Shown: in pieces, positions 15,198 through 24,076 of the stretch | How positions within the stretch are numbered: position 1 is the first letter of the stretch | Layout of the letters: each line of letters starts with the position of its first letter | NCBI GenBank assembly: GCA_017617655.1 | Contig: JAFZVU010000080.1 | Coordinates: 1-47,854 of the forward strand | Source of the DNA: Bacteroidales bacterium | Lineage (GTDB): Bacteria; Bacteroidota; Bacteroidia; Bacteroidales; UBA932 | Reading direction: 5' to 3' | DNA length: 47,854 bases | Notes under the pieces: generated by a model | What the model saw: only the letters and a program-made list of their open reading frames with translations | Told to the model about the DNA's origin: nothing | Database searches by the model: none | Translations under genes and position numbers: made by a program

Positions 15198-15824
15198 TTA
15201 TTTGCGTCTTTCAACAAGGATATCCTGAACTCCGTCAACCATTACCACATGATTTGCATTCATGATGGCGTAAGTGTTGATTTCGTCAACAGTGATGACT
15301 TTAACCTCAGGAAGATTGCGAGACGATAAGTAAATGTTGTTTGAATTTTCAGGGAGCACCACGAGAGTCTTGCGGCCGTTAGCCTTGATTGCATCGAGAA
15401 TCTTGATGAAATCTTTAGTCTTGGGGGCTTCCATTGCGAAAGGTTCAACCATGGTGATGGCATTTTCCTGAGCCTTGTAAGTCAGGGCAGAGAAACGTGC
15501 CAGCTGTTTAACCTTCTTGTTGAGCTTGAAGCTGTAATCACGGGGTTTGGGACCGAATACACGACCGCCACCTACGTAGATGTTAGCCTTGATGCTACCA
15601 TGACGCGCACCGCCGCCGCCTTTCTGGCGACCCATTTTCTTGGTGCTGTGTGCAACTTCCCAGCGCTCTTTAGACTTGTGAGTGCCCTGACGCTGGTCAG
15701 CGAGGTATTGTTTCACGTCAAGATAAATAGCATGATCGTTGGGTTCAATCGCGAAGATTGAATCGTCAAGGATGGCTTCCTTACCAGAAGCAGATCCGTC
15801 GATTTTGTATACTGCTAATTTCAT
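15198..15824 (-). CDS. rplD: 50S ribosomal protein L4
   Basis: A 208-residue protein of the large subunit whose extended loop reaches the exit tunnel. The loop region ([20 protein letters not shown], then [20 protein letters not shown]) is intact. In other bacteria L4 represses its own operon; no such control can be seen here. It starts 6 bp after the rplC stop. Confidence 0.96.
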   Translation of the reverse strand: MKLAVYKIDGSASGKEAILDDSIFAIEPNDHAIYLDVKQYLADQRQGTHKSKERWEVAHSTKKMGRQKGGGGARHGSIKANIYVGGGRVFGPKPRDYSFKLNKKVKQLARFSALTYKAQENAITMVEPFAMEAPKTKDFIKILDAIKANGRKTLVVLPENSNNIYLSSRNLPEVKVITVDEINTYAIMNANHVVMVDGVQDILVERRK

Positions 15825-15830
15825 AAGACG

Positions 15831-16463
15831 TTAATCCTCCACAATTACATATGAACCTTTTGCACCAGGAACAGAACCCTTAAGGATAAGGAGATTGCTC
15901 TCAGGGACGACTTTCATCACCTGAAGATTCTGTACCTTGACGCGGTCGCCACCCATGTGGCCACCCATCCTCATACCAGGGAATACCCTTGAAGGCCATG
16001 ATGATGCACCCAGAGAACCCGGCTTGCGGAGTCTGTTGTGCTGACCGTGGGTAACACCGCCGACACCCTGGAAACCATGACGCTTAACAACGCCCTGGAA
16101 ACCCTTGCCTTTGGAAATACCTGTTACGTCAACCCAGTCGATTTCCCCGTCGTTAAGATCGAGGTCACCAACGGTGATAGTGTCGCCCAAATTCACCTTA
16201 GTCGTGTCAAAACCCTTGAACTCGACAAGTTTGCGTTTGGGAGTGGTTCCTGCCTTTTTGAAATGGCCCTGGAGGGCCTTGCTGGCGTGTTTCTCTGAAA
16301 TTTCGTCATAGGCAAGTTGTACAGCGGCATAACCATCTTTTTCTACTGTACGAATCTGCGTAACAACACACGGTCCAGCCTCAATAACGGTGCAGGGGAT
16401 GTTTTTTCCGTCTGCATCGAAGAACGAAGTCATTCCGACTTTCTTTCCAATTAATCCAGGCAT
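15831..16463 (-). CDS. rplC: 50S ribosomal protein L3
   Basis: A 210-residue protein near the peptidyl transferase centre. It begins [16 protein letters not shown] and carries the [16 protein letters not shown] and [23 protein letters not shown] blocks. It is the first gene of the cluster: rpsJ (S10), which usually precedes it, is missing, and a consensus promoter lies 56-85 bp upstream instead. Confidence 0.97.
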   Translation of the reverse strand: MPGLIGKKVGMTSFFDADGKNIPCTVIEAGPCVVTQIRTVEKDGYAAVQLAYDEISEKHASKALQGHFKKAGTTPKRKLVEFKGFDTTKVNLGDTITVGDLDLNDGEIDWVDVTGISKGKGFQGVVKRHGFQGVGGVTHGQHNRLRKPGSLGASSWPSRVFPGMRMGGHMGGDRVKVQNLQVMKVVPESNLLILKGSVPGAKGSYVIVED

Positions 16464-16493
16464 AGATAAATTGTTATATATTAATTAATTATA

Positions 16494-16548
16494 AGCCCCG
16501 CGCATTTTTGCGGGGCTGCAAATGTACAATTAAATTAACAAATAGCAA
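16494..16548 (-). promoter_or_regulatory. rplC operon promoter with hairpin at the mRNA 5' end
   Basis: On the minus strand, TTTTTG (TTG at 16548-16546), a 19-nt spacer, then TACATTTG (16526-16519): an exact Bacteroidota consensus. Transcription should start a few bases later, at the edge of the 8-bp stem AGCCCCGC/GCGGGGCT (16517-16494), which would sit at the very 5' end of the mRNA, ahead of about 30 AT-rich nt and the start codon. The rplM promoter has a similar GCAGCCCC start. Confidence 0.75.
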
Positions 16549-16571
16549 AAATTATTGCCTGAAATTCAGGA

Positions 16572-17207
16572 CTATCCCACGATCCAGACCATCACATAGT
16601 TCTCGAAAACCATGTATTCGAGCTCGAATTCGTCTTCTGTGCCGTCTTTGTGGTAGAATGTGGCTTCGAGCCAGCCTTCGTCGTGGGCGCGGAATTTCTC
16701 CACCTCGATCTGCTCGGCGAAGTCGACTTCCATAAGGGACATTCTCTTGAAAAGGGCTTCCTTGGCGCACCAGTAGATGGCGAGCTGCAGGTTGCGCTTG
16801 TTGTCCGGGAGGTCGTCGATCTCGTCTTCAGACAGGGCTTTGGCCTCGACGGCTGAGAAGTCGCGGTCGAGACATTCGATGTCGATGCCGAGGTCTTCGC
16901 TGGGATGGGTGATTATTGCCACGAAGCGGCCGCTGTGGGAGATGCTGAGCTCCTGGGCGGAATTCTGGAGATAGGGTTTGCCGTTGTCGTGGTGGCCCAG
17001 ATACACTTTGTCCTCGAAGATTGTGTTGAGAAGCGCCCTTTCGGCCAGTTTCTCCTTGCGGCGGGCTTCACTGCGCAGCAGGCTCAGCTCTTCAAGCTCT
17101 TCGCTCGGGATCGAGCCCATTGCAAGTAGTTCTTCCTCGGTTTCTGTGATGTCCCACACGTAAATCGATGCGCCGTTGTCTAGTTCTTTAGTAAGGAAAA
17201 GTGCCAT
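16572..17207 (-). CDS. 4'-phosphopantetheinyl transferase, Sfp type
   Basis: A 211-residue protein of the Sfp/AcpT superfamily, which moves the phosphopantetheine arm of CoA to a serine of carrier proteins. The two family motifs are present: GIDIECLDRDF (about 109-119; Asp ligands for magnesium) and WCAKEALFK (about 146-154; Glu ligand). No separate AcpS gene is visible in the window, so this may serve the fatty-acid carrier protein or another carrier. The gene lies alone between the tRNA and the rplC promoter; a weak hairpin (CCTGAA..TTCAGG, 16558-16570) follows its stop. Confidence 0.85.
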   Translation of the reverse strand: MALFLTKELDNGASIYVWDITETEEELLAMGSIPSEELEELSLLRSEARRKEKLAERALLNTIFEDKVYLGHHDNGKPYLQNSAQELSISHSGRFVAIITHPSEDLGIDIECLDRDFSAVEAKALSEDEIDDLPDNKRNLQLAIYWCAKEALFKRMSLMEVDFAEQIEVEKFRAHDEGWLEATFYHKDGTEDEFELEYMVFENYVMVWIVG

Positions 17208-17220
17208 ATAATTAAATGTG

Positions 17221-17291
17221 TTGAGATACGAGGATTCGAACCTCGACAGACAGAACCAAAATCTGTAGTGCTACCATTACACCATATCTCA
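17221..17291 (-). tRNA. tRNA-Gln (anticodon UUG)
   Basis: A 71-nt tRNA on the minus strand. The acceptor stem pairs TGAGATA with TATCTCA; the D-arm holds GGTGTAATGG; the anticodon stem ACAGA/TCTGT encloses TTTTGGT, giving anticodon TTG; the T-arm has GGTTCGAATCC. The discriminator is A and CCA is not encoded. A TATATTTG box lies just upstream at 17301-17308. Confidence 0.97.
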
Positions 17292-17300
17292 GTGCCGCGG

Positions 17301-17308
17301 CAAATATA
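17301..17308 (-). promoter_or_regulatory. Probable tRNA-Gln promoter -7 box
   Basis: TATATTTG on the minus strand matches TAnnTTTG and ends 9 nt before the tRNA 5' end. No clear -33 TTG is seen at the right distance. Confidence 0.5.
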
Positions 17309-17333
17309 CAAAGATTTTACTATTTGCTAAATT

Positions 17334-17768
17334 CTATCTTTTTGATTTGAAGAATTCTGTGACGATGGTGCTGCATTCTTGTCCGAGGACGCCTTTGGTG
17401 TATTGGGTCTTGGGATGGAGCAGCGAGGGGGTGAAGAGCGTGAAGCCTCGCTTGGGGTCGTCGGCGCCCCAGACGAGTCTGCCGAGCTGGGCCCAGGCCA
17501 TTGCGGCGGCGCACATAGGACAGGGCTCGATGGTCACATAAATGGTGCAGTCGGTGAGGTAGCGGCCGCCAAGGTAGTCGCAAGCCATCGTGATGGCCTG
17601 CATCTCGGCGTGGGCTGTCGGGTCGTGGAGGGGCAGGGTCAGGTTGTGTGCCCGGGCTATGACTTGCCCGTTGCATACCACTACGCAGCCGATGGGCACT
17701 TCCTTGCGCTCAAGGGCGGCGTGCGCCTGGTCCAGCGCGAGTTTCATATATCTTATATCGTCATCCAT
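17334..17768 (-). CDS. tadA: tRNA-adenosine (or nucleoside) deaminase, TadA-like
   Basis: A 144-residue member of the cytidine/deoxycytidylate deaminase fold. The zinc site is complete: HAEM (His and catalytic Glu at about 53-55) and PCPMC (two Cys ligands at about 82-86). Length and motifs fit TadA, which makes inosine at the wobble base of tRNA-Arg(ACG). A guanine or other nucleoside deaminase cannot be excluded by sight. The gene lies between a strong terminator upstream and tRNA-Gln downstream, so it needs its own promoter, which I could not pinpoint. Confidence 0.85.
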   Translation of the reverse strand: MDDDIRYMKLALDQAHAALERKEVPIGCVVVCNGQVIARAHNLTLPLHDPTAHAEMQAITMACDYLGGRYLTDCTIYVTIEPCPMCAAAMAWAQLGRLVWGADDPKRGFTLFTPSLLHPKTQYTKGVLGQECSTIVTEFFKSKR

Positions 17769-17894
17769 GTGACAAAAAAAAAGAGGCCGATCCTCTGCCA
17801 GAATCGAGCCCCTTCTCGTGTACTAAAACCTAAACCTGTATTAATGATGCAAAACAGTTCCGGAACGTTGCACTGAGGGGCAAAATTTTTCTGT
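17769..17894 (-). ncRNA. Candidate short structured RNA ending in an intrinsic terminator
   Basis: In minus orientation, downstream of the ThiL-like gene, this interval has the self-complementary GTTCCGGAAC, a TGCATC-ATTAATACAGG stretch, and then an 11-bp hairpin with one bulged base (GGGGCUCGAUUC with GGAUCGGCCUC, about 17783-17814) followed by nine U (17773-17781). The terminator is clear; whether the rest is a 3' UTR or an independent small RNA is not. Confidence 0.35.
17773..17814 (-). terminator. Intrinsic terminator after the ThiL-like gene
   Basis: An 11-bp stem with one bulge and two G-U pairs followed by a run of nine T on the minus strand, a few bases before the tadA start. It separates tadA from the upstream gene. 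Confidence 0.8.
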
Positions 17895-18887
17895 TTACAG
17901 AGCTTTTATTTCAATTTCCGCTCCTTCGGGCGTTACCAGCTGGCATCCTACGTCAGGTTTGCAGAGGTGTCCTATTATGTCGTAAGTCTGTATTTCCTTG
18001 CTCAGGACCTCATGTTTGTCGATCGGGACGGTGAAAAGAAGGCGGTAGTCGTCGCCCCCGTTCATAGCTGCCGTGAATACATCCATGTTGATATCCTCGG
18101 CCATGTCGAAGGTATGCGAAGAGATAGGAATCTTGTCGACATACACCTTGGCGCCGAGGCCGGTGGCTGCACTAAGCTTCTTCACAGCCTCTGCCAGGCC
18201 CTTTGTGACGAAGGCTCCGGCGGAAGGCACGATGCCCTGCTCAAGGAAGCGGTCTATGGTATTGGCCTGGACCTCGGGGCAGAGATACTGGGCCAATATA
18301 TATTTGTATTTACTGAGGTCGGGCTGCTTGCCCTCTGCGGCCGCCACGAACGAAGCCTTCTCCCTTTCAAGGACATGCTGGCCCATATAGGCCGCGCCGA
18401 CATTGCCGGACAGGCAGATCAGATCCATCGACTTGGCCGCGGGGCGCGAGTCGAGCACCTTCTTCTTCTGGCTTCCGAAGGCACCGAGGCTGATATTGAG
18501 GCCGTTCACAGAAGGGTTGAGTTCCAGAGAAAGGCTCTTCAGCGAATGTTCCTTCGCTGCGGCTACCACGCCCTCCCAGAGCTCCGCAACGTCTTCAAGG
18601 CAGAAGCGGGCAGAGATGCCGAGCACCACCGACAGGGCGGTCGGGCGGTAGAAGGCGGCATAGACCTCTCCGAGAACGTTCAGCACGGCTTTGTAGCCGA
18701 GATGGCGCAGGGGATTGTAGACCAGGTCGAAGTCGACGCCCTCGCTCATTACCTTGTGGGCGAAGAACTCTCCGCTGCCCAGCGGAGCCGGTTTGTTTTC
18801 AAACCCGCTGTCCTTGAAAAGAGCCTCGAGAGCCGCAGCACGGCCTATCTGGGAAAATTCAGTGCGCTTTTTATCCTTCTCTGCCAT
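17895..18887 (-). CDS. ThiL/PurM-fold protein lacking metal-binding motifs (AIR synthase-related)
   Basis: A 330-residue protein that follows thiamine-monophosphate kinase (ThiL) over its whole length: EGVDFDLVYNPLRHLGYKAV (about 49-68), LICLSGNVGAAYMGQHVLEREKA (156-178), NGGDDYRLLFTVP (276-288) and IGHLCKPDVGC. The motifs that bind magnesium-ATP and substrate in ThiL are gone, however: GDDAA is replaced by GSGEF (37-41), the DVYAM Asp by Glu (74), GGDTT by SLELN (120-124), and DISDGL by FVTKGL (226-231). Kinase activity is therefore unlikely, and a regulatory or scaffold role is a guess. It is divergent from sufB; the two promoters lie back to back. Confidence 0.78.
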   Translation of the reverse strand: MAEKDKKRTEFSQIGRAAALEALFKDSGFENKPAPLGSGEFFAHKVMSEGVDFDLVYNPLRHLGYKAVLNVLGEVYAAFYRPTALSVVLGISARFCLEDVAELWEGVVAAAKEHSLKSLSLELNPSVNGLNISLGAFGSQKKKVLDSRPAAKSMDLICLSGNVGAAYMGQHVLEREKASFVAAAEGKQPDLSKYKYILAQYLCPEVQANTIDRFLEQGIVPSAGAFVTKGLAEAVKKLSAATGLGAKVYVDKIPISSHTFDMAEDINMDVFTAAMNGGDDYRLLFTVPIDKHEVLSKEIQTYDIIGHLCKPDVGCQLVTPEGAEIEIKAL

Positions 18888-18902
18888 AAGAATGATTTTT
18901 CA

Positions 18903-18930
18903 CAAAAATAATGTAAAACAATTAACTTTG
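18903..18930. promoter_or_regulatory. Back-to-back promoters of the ThiL-like gene and sufB
   Basis: Minus strand: TATTTTTG (18910-18903), 15 nt before the ThiL-like start. Plus strand: TAACTTTG (18923-18930), 7 nt before the sufB ATG. Twelve bases separate the boxes, so the two -33 regions overlap the opposite promoter. Confidence 0.6.
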
Positions 18931-18937
18931 CCCCTCT

Positions 18938-20374
18938 ATGGGTAAAAATGAGCAGATAATTAAGGACTTCACCGGTAAGGAATATGCCGAAGGTTTCGAG
19001 ACCAACATCGAGCAGCATCTGCTCGAGAAAGGTCTTAACGAAGACATAATCCGCCAGATCTCCGCCCTGAAGGAAGAGCCGGAATGGCTGCTCGAGTTCC
19101 GCCTGGAGGCCTTCCGCAAATGGCAGAAGATGAAGCTGCCGACCTGGGGCCATCTGCGCATCCCGCCCATAGATTTCCAGGACATTATCTACTTCGCAGC
19201 TCCTCGCAAGCCGAAGAGCCGCGACGAGATAGACCCCGAGCTTTACAAGACCTTCGACAAGCTGGGCATACCCCTGCACGAAAGGGATGTGCTTAGCGGC
19301 GTGGCCGTGGACGCTGTGTTCGACTCTGTGTCTGTCAAGACCACGTTCAAGAAGACCCTGGCGGAGAAAGGCATTATCTTCTGCTCATTCAGCGAAGCCG
19401 TACGAGACTATCCGGAACTCGTAAAGAAATATCTGGCGAGCGTGGTGCCTTCCGGCGACAATTTCTACGCCGCCCTCAACTCCGCAGTCTTCAGCGACGG
19501 CTCGTTCTGCTACATCCCGAAGGGCGTACGCTGTCCCATGGAGCTTTCGAGCTACTTCCGCATCAACGCCCGCGGCACAGGCCAGTTCGAGCGCACGCTG
19601 ATAGTGGCCGACGAAGGTTCGTATGTAAGCTACCTGGAGGGCTGCACCGCCCCCATGCGCGATGAAAACCAGCTGCACGCTGCAGTGGTGGAGATAGTGG
19701 TGGAGAAAGACGCCGAGGTGAAGTATTCCACCGTGCAGAACTGGTATCCCGGCGATGCCCAGGGCCACGGCGGCATCTTCAACTTCGTGACCAAGAGGGG
19801 CATCTGCAAGGGCGACGGCAGCCGTCTGTCATGGACCCAGGTGGAGACCGGCAGCGCTATCACATGGAAATACCCGAGCACCATCCTGAAGGGCGACAAC
19901 TCCTGGTCGGAATTCTATTCGGTAGCCCTGACCAACAACTGGCAGCAGGCCGACACCGGCACCAAGATGATACACATAGGGAAGAACACGGTGAGCAACA
20001 TTGTCAGCAAGGGCATCTCGGCCGGCCACAGCCAGAACAGCTACCGCGGCCTGGTGAAGGTGGCCCCGAACGCCACGGGAGCCCGAAATCACTCGCAGTG
20101 CGACTCACTGCTTATAGGCGACAAATGCGGAGCCCACACCTTCCCTGTGATAGAATGTGCAAATGAAAGCGCCGTGCTGGAGCACGAAGCCACTACATCG
20201 AAGATAAGCGAAGACCAGCTCTTCTACTGCCGCCAGAGAGGCATCACGGAAGAAGACGCGGTGGGACTGATTGTTAACGGATATGCCCGCGAAGTGCTGG
20301 CGAAGCTCCCGATGGAGTTCGCCGTCGAAGCGCAGAAGCTGCTGGCATTGTCACTGGAGGGCAGTGTAGGATGA
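18938..20374 (+). CDS. sufB: Fe-S cluster assembly scaffold SufB
   Basis: A 478-residue protein matching SufB in full, including the right-handed beta-helix core and the C-terminal [42 protein letters not shown] block, in which the conserved Cys (family Cys405 region) lies. SufB forms the SufBC2D scaffold that builds 4Fe-4S clusters under oxidative stress or as the main pathway. It starts only 7 nt after a -7 box, so the transcript may be leaderless. The stop overlaps the next start by 4 bp (ATGA). Confidence 0.97.
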   Translation: MGKNEQIIKDFTGKEYAEGFETNIEQHLLEKGLNEDIIRQISALKEEPEWLLEFRLEAFRKWQKMKLPTWGHLRIPPIDFQDIIYFAAPRKPKSRDEIDPELYKTFDKLGIPLHERDVLSGVAVDAVFDSVSVKTTFKKTLAEKGIIFCSFSEAVRDYPELVKKYLASVVPSGDNFYAALNSAVFSDGSFCYIPKGVRCPMELSSYFRINARGTGQFERTLIVADEGSYVSYLEGCTAPMRDENQLHAAVVEIVVEKDAEVKYSTVQNWYPGDAQGHGGIFNFVTKRGICKGDGSRLSWTQVETGSAITWKYPSTILKGDNSWSEFYSVALTNNWQQADTGTKMIHIGKNTVSNIVSKGISAGHSQNSYRGLVKVAPNATGARNHSQCDSLLIGDKCGAHTFPVIECANESAVLEHEATTSKISEDQLFYCRQRGITEEDAVGLIVNGYAREVLAKLPMEFAVEAQKLLALSLEGSVG

Positions 20375-20955
20375 ATTGGATAGACCTTGTTTCCTCGATA
20401 TTGGGCCTGACCTGCGTGGTGCTGGCCGGCCGCAACAGCAAGTACAACTTCTGGGTGGGATACCTTTACACCGCTGCGCTGTTCCTGCTGTTCTGGCAGA
20501 AGAACCTGCTGGCGTCGCTGATGCTGCAGCCAGTGTCGCTGGCCATCAACATAATGGGCCACTACCGTTGGACCCACCCTCGCGAGGACGAGAAGAGCTC
20601 GGCCGACAGCAGCGCGCTGAAGGTGACCATGCTCAGCTGGACGGAGAGGGTGTTCTGCGTGCTGGCAGTGTTCGTGATTGCCTTCGCATGGGGCTGGCTG
20701 CTGAACCGCCTGTTCCCCGCCGACCCGCATCCCTACCTCGACTCCTGTGTGACTGTGCTGATCCTGATGGCCCAGTTCCTGTCGGCCCAGAAGAAGTGGG
20801 ACTGCTGGGTGGCCTGGCTGATAGTGAACGTAACGCAGATGGCCCTGCACATCTCGGTGGGCAACGTGTTCATGCCGATAGTTTGCGGGCTCTACCTGAT
20901 AAACGGCATAATCTCGCTGCGCAACTGGGGGAAACTTTATAACAAGAACGCATAA
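20371..20955 (+). CDS. pnuC: PnuC-family vitamin transporter
   Basis: A 194-residue membrane protein with about seven helices and the family layout: an N-terminal [34 protein letters not shown] and a C-terminal [16 protein letters not shown], which holds the WxxW substrate-binding pair. PnuC takes up nicotinamide riboside without energy input; related PnuT proteins of Bacteroidota carry thiamine, and sequence by eye does not decide between them. No TPP riboswitch is seen. It is inserted between sufB and sufC and coupled to sufB by an ATGA overlap, an unusual place. Confidence 0.87.
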   Translation: MNWIDLVSSILGLTCVVLAGRNSKYNFWVGYLYTAALFLLFWQKNLLASLMLQPVSLAINIMGHYRWTHPREDEKSSADSSALKVTMLSWTERVFCVLAVFVIAFAWGWLLNRLFPADPHPYLDSCVTVLILMAQFLSAQKKWDCWVAWLIVNVTQMALHISVGNVFMPIVCGLYLINGIISLRNWGKLYNKNA

Positions 20956-20967
20956 TAATATCTGTAT

Positions 20968-21732
20968 ATGGCAGACAACGACATATTGCTCGACATCCGC
21001 GGCCTCCATGCCAGCGTGGGCGAAAAAGAAATACTCAAGGGCATCGACCTCCAGGTGAAGGCCGGGCAGGTGCATGCCATAATGGGCCCCAACGGCGCCG
21101 GCAAGAGCACCCTGGCAGCCACCCTTGCGGGAAGGGACAACATAACCGTGACCGCAGGCAGCATAAGCTTCGAAGGCGAGGACCTTATCCCTGCCAGCCC
21201 TGAGGAGCGCTCGTGGAAAGGCATATTCCTTGGCTTCCAGTATCCTGTCGAGATCCCCGGCCTGTCGAACGCCAACTTCATGAAAGCCGCCGTCAACGAG
21301 CACCGCAAGCAGCGCGGCCTGCCTCCCGTTACGGCAGTGGAGTTCCTCCGCATGATGAAAGAGAAGATGGCTCTGGTGGAGATGGACGCGAGCTTCTCGT
21401 CCCGTGCTGTGAACGCCGGCTTCTCAGGCGGCGAGAAGAAGCGCAACGAAGTCTTCCAGATGGCTATGCTCGACCCGAAGCTGGCCATCCTCGACGAGTC
21501 CGACTCAGGCCTTGACGTGGACGCCCTGCGCATCGTGGGTACGGGTGTCGACAAGCTGCGCCGCAGCGACAACGCCACCATCCTGATTACTCACTACCAG
21601 CGTCTGCTCGACTATATAGTTCCCGATTTCATACACGTATTATATAAAGGTCGTATCGTGCTGACCGGCGGCAAGGATCTTGCCCGCGAGATTGAGGAGC
21701 GCGGCTACGACTGGATAACCGGCAAACTGTAG
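20968..21732 (+). CDS. sufC: Fe-S assembly ATPase SufC
   Basis: A 254-residue ABC-type ATPase of the SufBC2D complex. Walker A is GPNGAGKS (40-47); the signature is FSGGEKKR, with Lys after GGE as is typical of SufC; Walker B is LAILDESDSGLD. Two SufC subunits drive conformational change of SufB and SufD. It follows pnuC after 12 bp and precedes sufD by 1 bp. Confidence 0.97.
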   Translation: MADNDILLDIRGLHASVGEKEILKGIDLQVKAGQVHAIMGPNGAGKSTLAATLAGRDNITVTAGSISFEGEDLIPASPEERSWKGIFLGFQYPVEIPGLSNANFMKAAVNEHRKQRGLPPVTAVEFLRMMKEKMALVEMDASFSSRAVNAGFSGGEKKRNEVFQMAMLDPKLAILDESDSGLDVDALRIVGTGVDKLRRSDNATILITHYQRLLDYIVPDFIHVLYKGRIVLTGGKDLAREIEERGYDWITGKL

Positions 21733-21733
21733 G

Positions 21734-22402
21734 ATGGAGACTCTTGAACTCAGGCAAGGCGGCATGAAGCTGCACATCGAAGACGGCTCTGCTAAGAGCT
21801 GGCTGGTGATGCAGCGCACAGGCGGCGAATTCCCGGTGGAGATCACCGTCGGGGAAGACGCCAGTCTGGAGCTGGCCTTCATAGTGCTGGGGGATGTCCA
21901 CGTGAGCAACAGCCTTACCATAAACCTCACCGGCCGCGGCGCAAACTGCCGCCTGCGGGGTCTCTGGCTGATTGGCGGGAATGCCGACGTGCGTTTCGAT
22001 GTGCGTATGAACCACGAAGTGGGGGAGTGTACATCGGAGCAGATTTTTAAAGGCATAGAGGGCGGCAGCGCCCGCAGCGATTTCTTCGGCCTGATCAAAG
22101 TGGCCCCGGACGCCCAGAAGACCGACGCCCGCCAGCAGTGCCATAACCTGCTGCTGACCGAAGAGGCGAGGGCCAATGCGAAGCCTCAGCTTGAGATTTA
22201 TGCCGACGACGTGGTCTGCACCCACGGAGCTACGGTGGGCCGCATGGACGACGACGAGCTGTTCTACATGCGTAGCCGCGGCATCTGTCTCGAAGAAGCA
22301 AAACGACTCCAGCTGACGGTGTTTGCCGCCGCTGCGCTGGATATCGTTCCTGAAGATGTTTCAGCCGGCCTGGAAGGCTGGATAGAGGCTATCTCCCGTT
22401 AA
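21734..22402 (+). CDS. sufD: Short-form SufD
   Basis: A 222-residue protein, about half the usual SufD length (about 420-450). It retains the last part of the beta-helix and the C-terminal helical region: SDFFGLIKVAPDAQKTDARQQCHNLLL, then DDVVCTHGATVGRMDDDELFYMRSRGI with the conserved His at the SufB interface. The N-terminal helical domain and early beta-helix turns are missing. The start is a clean ATG 1 bp after the sufC stop, and there is no upstream remnant in any frame, so it looks like a trimmed gene rather than a frameshift. sufS, sufE and sufA do not follow. Confidence 0.88.
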   Translation: METLELRQGGMKLHIEDGSAKSWLVMQRTGGEFPVEITVGEDASLELAFIVLGDVHVSNSLTINLTGRGANCRLRGLWLIGGNADVRFDVRMNHEVGECTSEQIFKGIEGGSARSDFFGLIKVAPDAQKTDARQQCHNLLLTEEARANAKPQLEIYADDVVCTHGATVGRMDDDELFYMRSRGICLEEAKRLQLTVFAAAALDIVPEDVSAGLEGWIEAISR

Positions 22403-24053
22403 GGATAGATTTGAGCACCTCGTTGGTGATGGTGCGGGTGACTGTGTTGGCTGCCGATTTGGTGGCCTTCTCCAGTGCCGTGCCGCCGGTCTTCTTTGTA
22501 GAGGTGGTCTTCTTTGCGGTAGAAGATTTTGAAGATGACGACGAGGTCTTCTTCTTCGAACCGGTGGTTATGGATTTAGCGGCAGAATTGGCGAGGCTGC
22601 GGGCGAAGGTGGTGGCTGCAGCCGTGGCCAGAGTGCCGAGGATGGTGCGGTTGAGGCCCTTGCTGCTCTTCTTCTTGTTGGCAGCGGCTTTCTCTTTCTC
22701 CTTGGCGGCCTTGGCTTCTTCCTTCTCTTTCTTGGCGAGGGCTTTCTCCTCCTCGCGGGCCTGGGCCTCATACTGTGCGGTCAGGACCTCGTATGCGCTC
22801 TCGCGGTCGATTACAGATTTATATTCTTTTATTCTCGCCGGGGCTGCGTTCTGCACGTCGAGCCTCTGGCCGTCACTGATGGCGCCGATCTGGCTCAGCG
22901 GGAAGAGGATCTTGGCGCGCTCTACGACTGAAGGTGCACCCTTCTCGTCGAGGAAAGAAACCAGAGCCTCACCGGTAGAGAGTTCGGTGATTACGTCGGC
23001 TGTCTTGAAAGCGGGGTTGGCGCGGAAGGTGTCGGCTACTGTGCGGACTACCTTCTGGTCCTTCGGAGTGTATGCTCTCAGAGCATGCTGCACGCGGTTA
23101 CCGAGCTGACCCAGCACATTGTCCGGAAGGTCGGTGGGAGCCTGGGTCACGAAGTAGACACCGACGCCCTTCGAACGGATGAGGCGGATAACCTGCTCAA
23201 TCTTGTCGGTAAGAGCCTTTGACGTGCCCTCGAAGAGGGTGTGGGCCTCGTCGAAGAAGAACACCAGCTTGGGCAGCTCCATGTCGCCTACCTCGGGCAT
23301 CTTGGCGTACAGCTCGGTGATGAGCCACAGCAGGAAGGTAGAATAGAGCTTCGGCTGGAGCATCAGCTTGTCGGCCACCAGCACGTTCATCACGCCGCGG
23401 CCGTTCTCGGTGTCGATAAGGTCTTCCACGCTGAAGGCAGGCTCGCCGAAGAACTGCTCTCCGCCCTGGTTCTCGAGGGTAAGGATAGCGCGCTGGATGG
23501 CGCCGACGCTGGCGGTGGAGATGTTGCCGTATTTGGTGGTGAAGCTGTCGGCGTTCTTGCCGATGAAGTCCAGCATCATGCGCAGGTCCTTGAGGTCGAG
23601 GAGCAGCAGCTTGGCGTCGTCAGCGATCCTGAAAAGGATGTTCAGCACGCCTTCCTGGGTGTCGTTGAGGTCGAGGATGCGGGACAGCAGCTGGGGGCCC
23701 ATCGCAGACACGGTGGTGCGCATGGGGAAACCCTGCTCTCCGAACACGTCGTAGAAACGGGTGGGGTTGCCTGCGAACTTGGGGTCTTCGATGCCGAACT
23801 CGGGGCAGCGCTTCTGGATGAAGCCGGACATCTTGCCGGCCTGGCTGATGCCGGAAAGGTCGCCTTTCATATCGGCCATGAAGCAGGGCACACCTGCCTG
23901 CGAGAATGTTTCTGCTATAACCTGCAGGGTGACGGTCTTTCCGGTGCCGGTTGCACCAGCGATAAGGCCGTGCCTGTTTGCCATTTCTCCGTTGATATAG
24001 ATCGGGCCGTTGTCACTGTGGGCCACGTAAAGTTTTTTGTCTTCTGTGAACAT
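22389..24053 (-). CDS. HerA-like/DUF853 ATPase with lysine-rich tail
   Basis: A 554-residue P-loop ATPase of the HerA/FtsK clade, DUF853 (YjgR-like) type. Walker A is GATGTGKT (33-40), Walker B is FFDEAH (266-271), followed by VYFVTQAPTDLP. The catalytic part ends near 430; then comes a Lys/Glu/Ala-rich coiled coil and a Lys/Ser/Thr-rich low-complexity tail with an internal hydrophobic stretch (ILGTLATAAATTFA). Family members are poorly studied; DNA translocation or helicase roles are presumed. I chose the ATG at 24053 because upstream in-frame codons extend into the divergent promoter. It overlaps the sufD end by 14 bp tail to tail. Confidence 0.88.
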   Translation of the reverse strand: MFTEDKKLYVAHSDNGPIYINGEMANRHGLIAGATGTGKTVTLQVIAETFSQAGVPCFMADMKGDLSGISQAGKMSGFIQKRCPEFGIEDPKFAGNPTRFYDVFGEQGFPMRTTVSAMGPQLLSRILDLNDTQEGVLNILFRIADDAKLLLLDLKDLRMMLDFIGKNADSFTTKYGNISTASVGAIQRAILTLENQGGEQFFGEPAFSVEDLIDTENGRGVMNVLVADKLMLQPKLYSTFLLWLITELYAKMPEVGDMELPKLVFFFDEAHTLFEGTSKALTDKIEQVIRLIRSKGVGVYFVTQAPTDLPDNVLGQLGNRVQHALRAYTPKDQKVVRTVADTFRANPAFKTADVITELSTGEALVSFLDEKGAPSVVERAKILFPLSQIGAISDGQRLDVQNAAPARIKEYKSVIDRESAYEVLTAQYEAQAREEEKALAKKEKEEAKAAKEKEKAAANKKKSSKGLNRTILGTLATAAATTFARSLANSAAKSITTGSKKKTSSSSSKSSTAKKTTSTKKTGGTALEKATKSAANTVTRTITNEVLKSILNGR

Positions 24054-24076
24054 AGTCGAGGGTTTGTCTGTTACTA

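Noticed and set aside
20371-20955. TPP riboswitch that would mark the transporter as PnuT
   Set aside because: The gene overlaps sufB and has no leader; no thi-box-like sequence is visible nearby.
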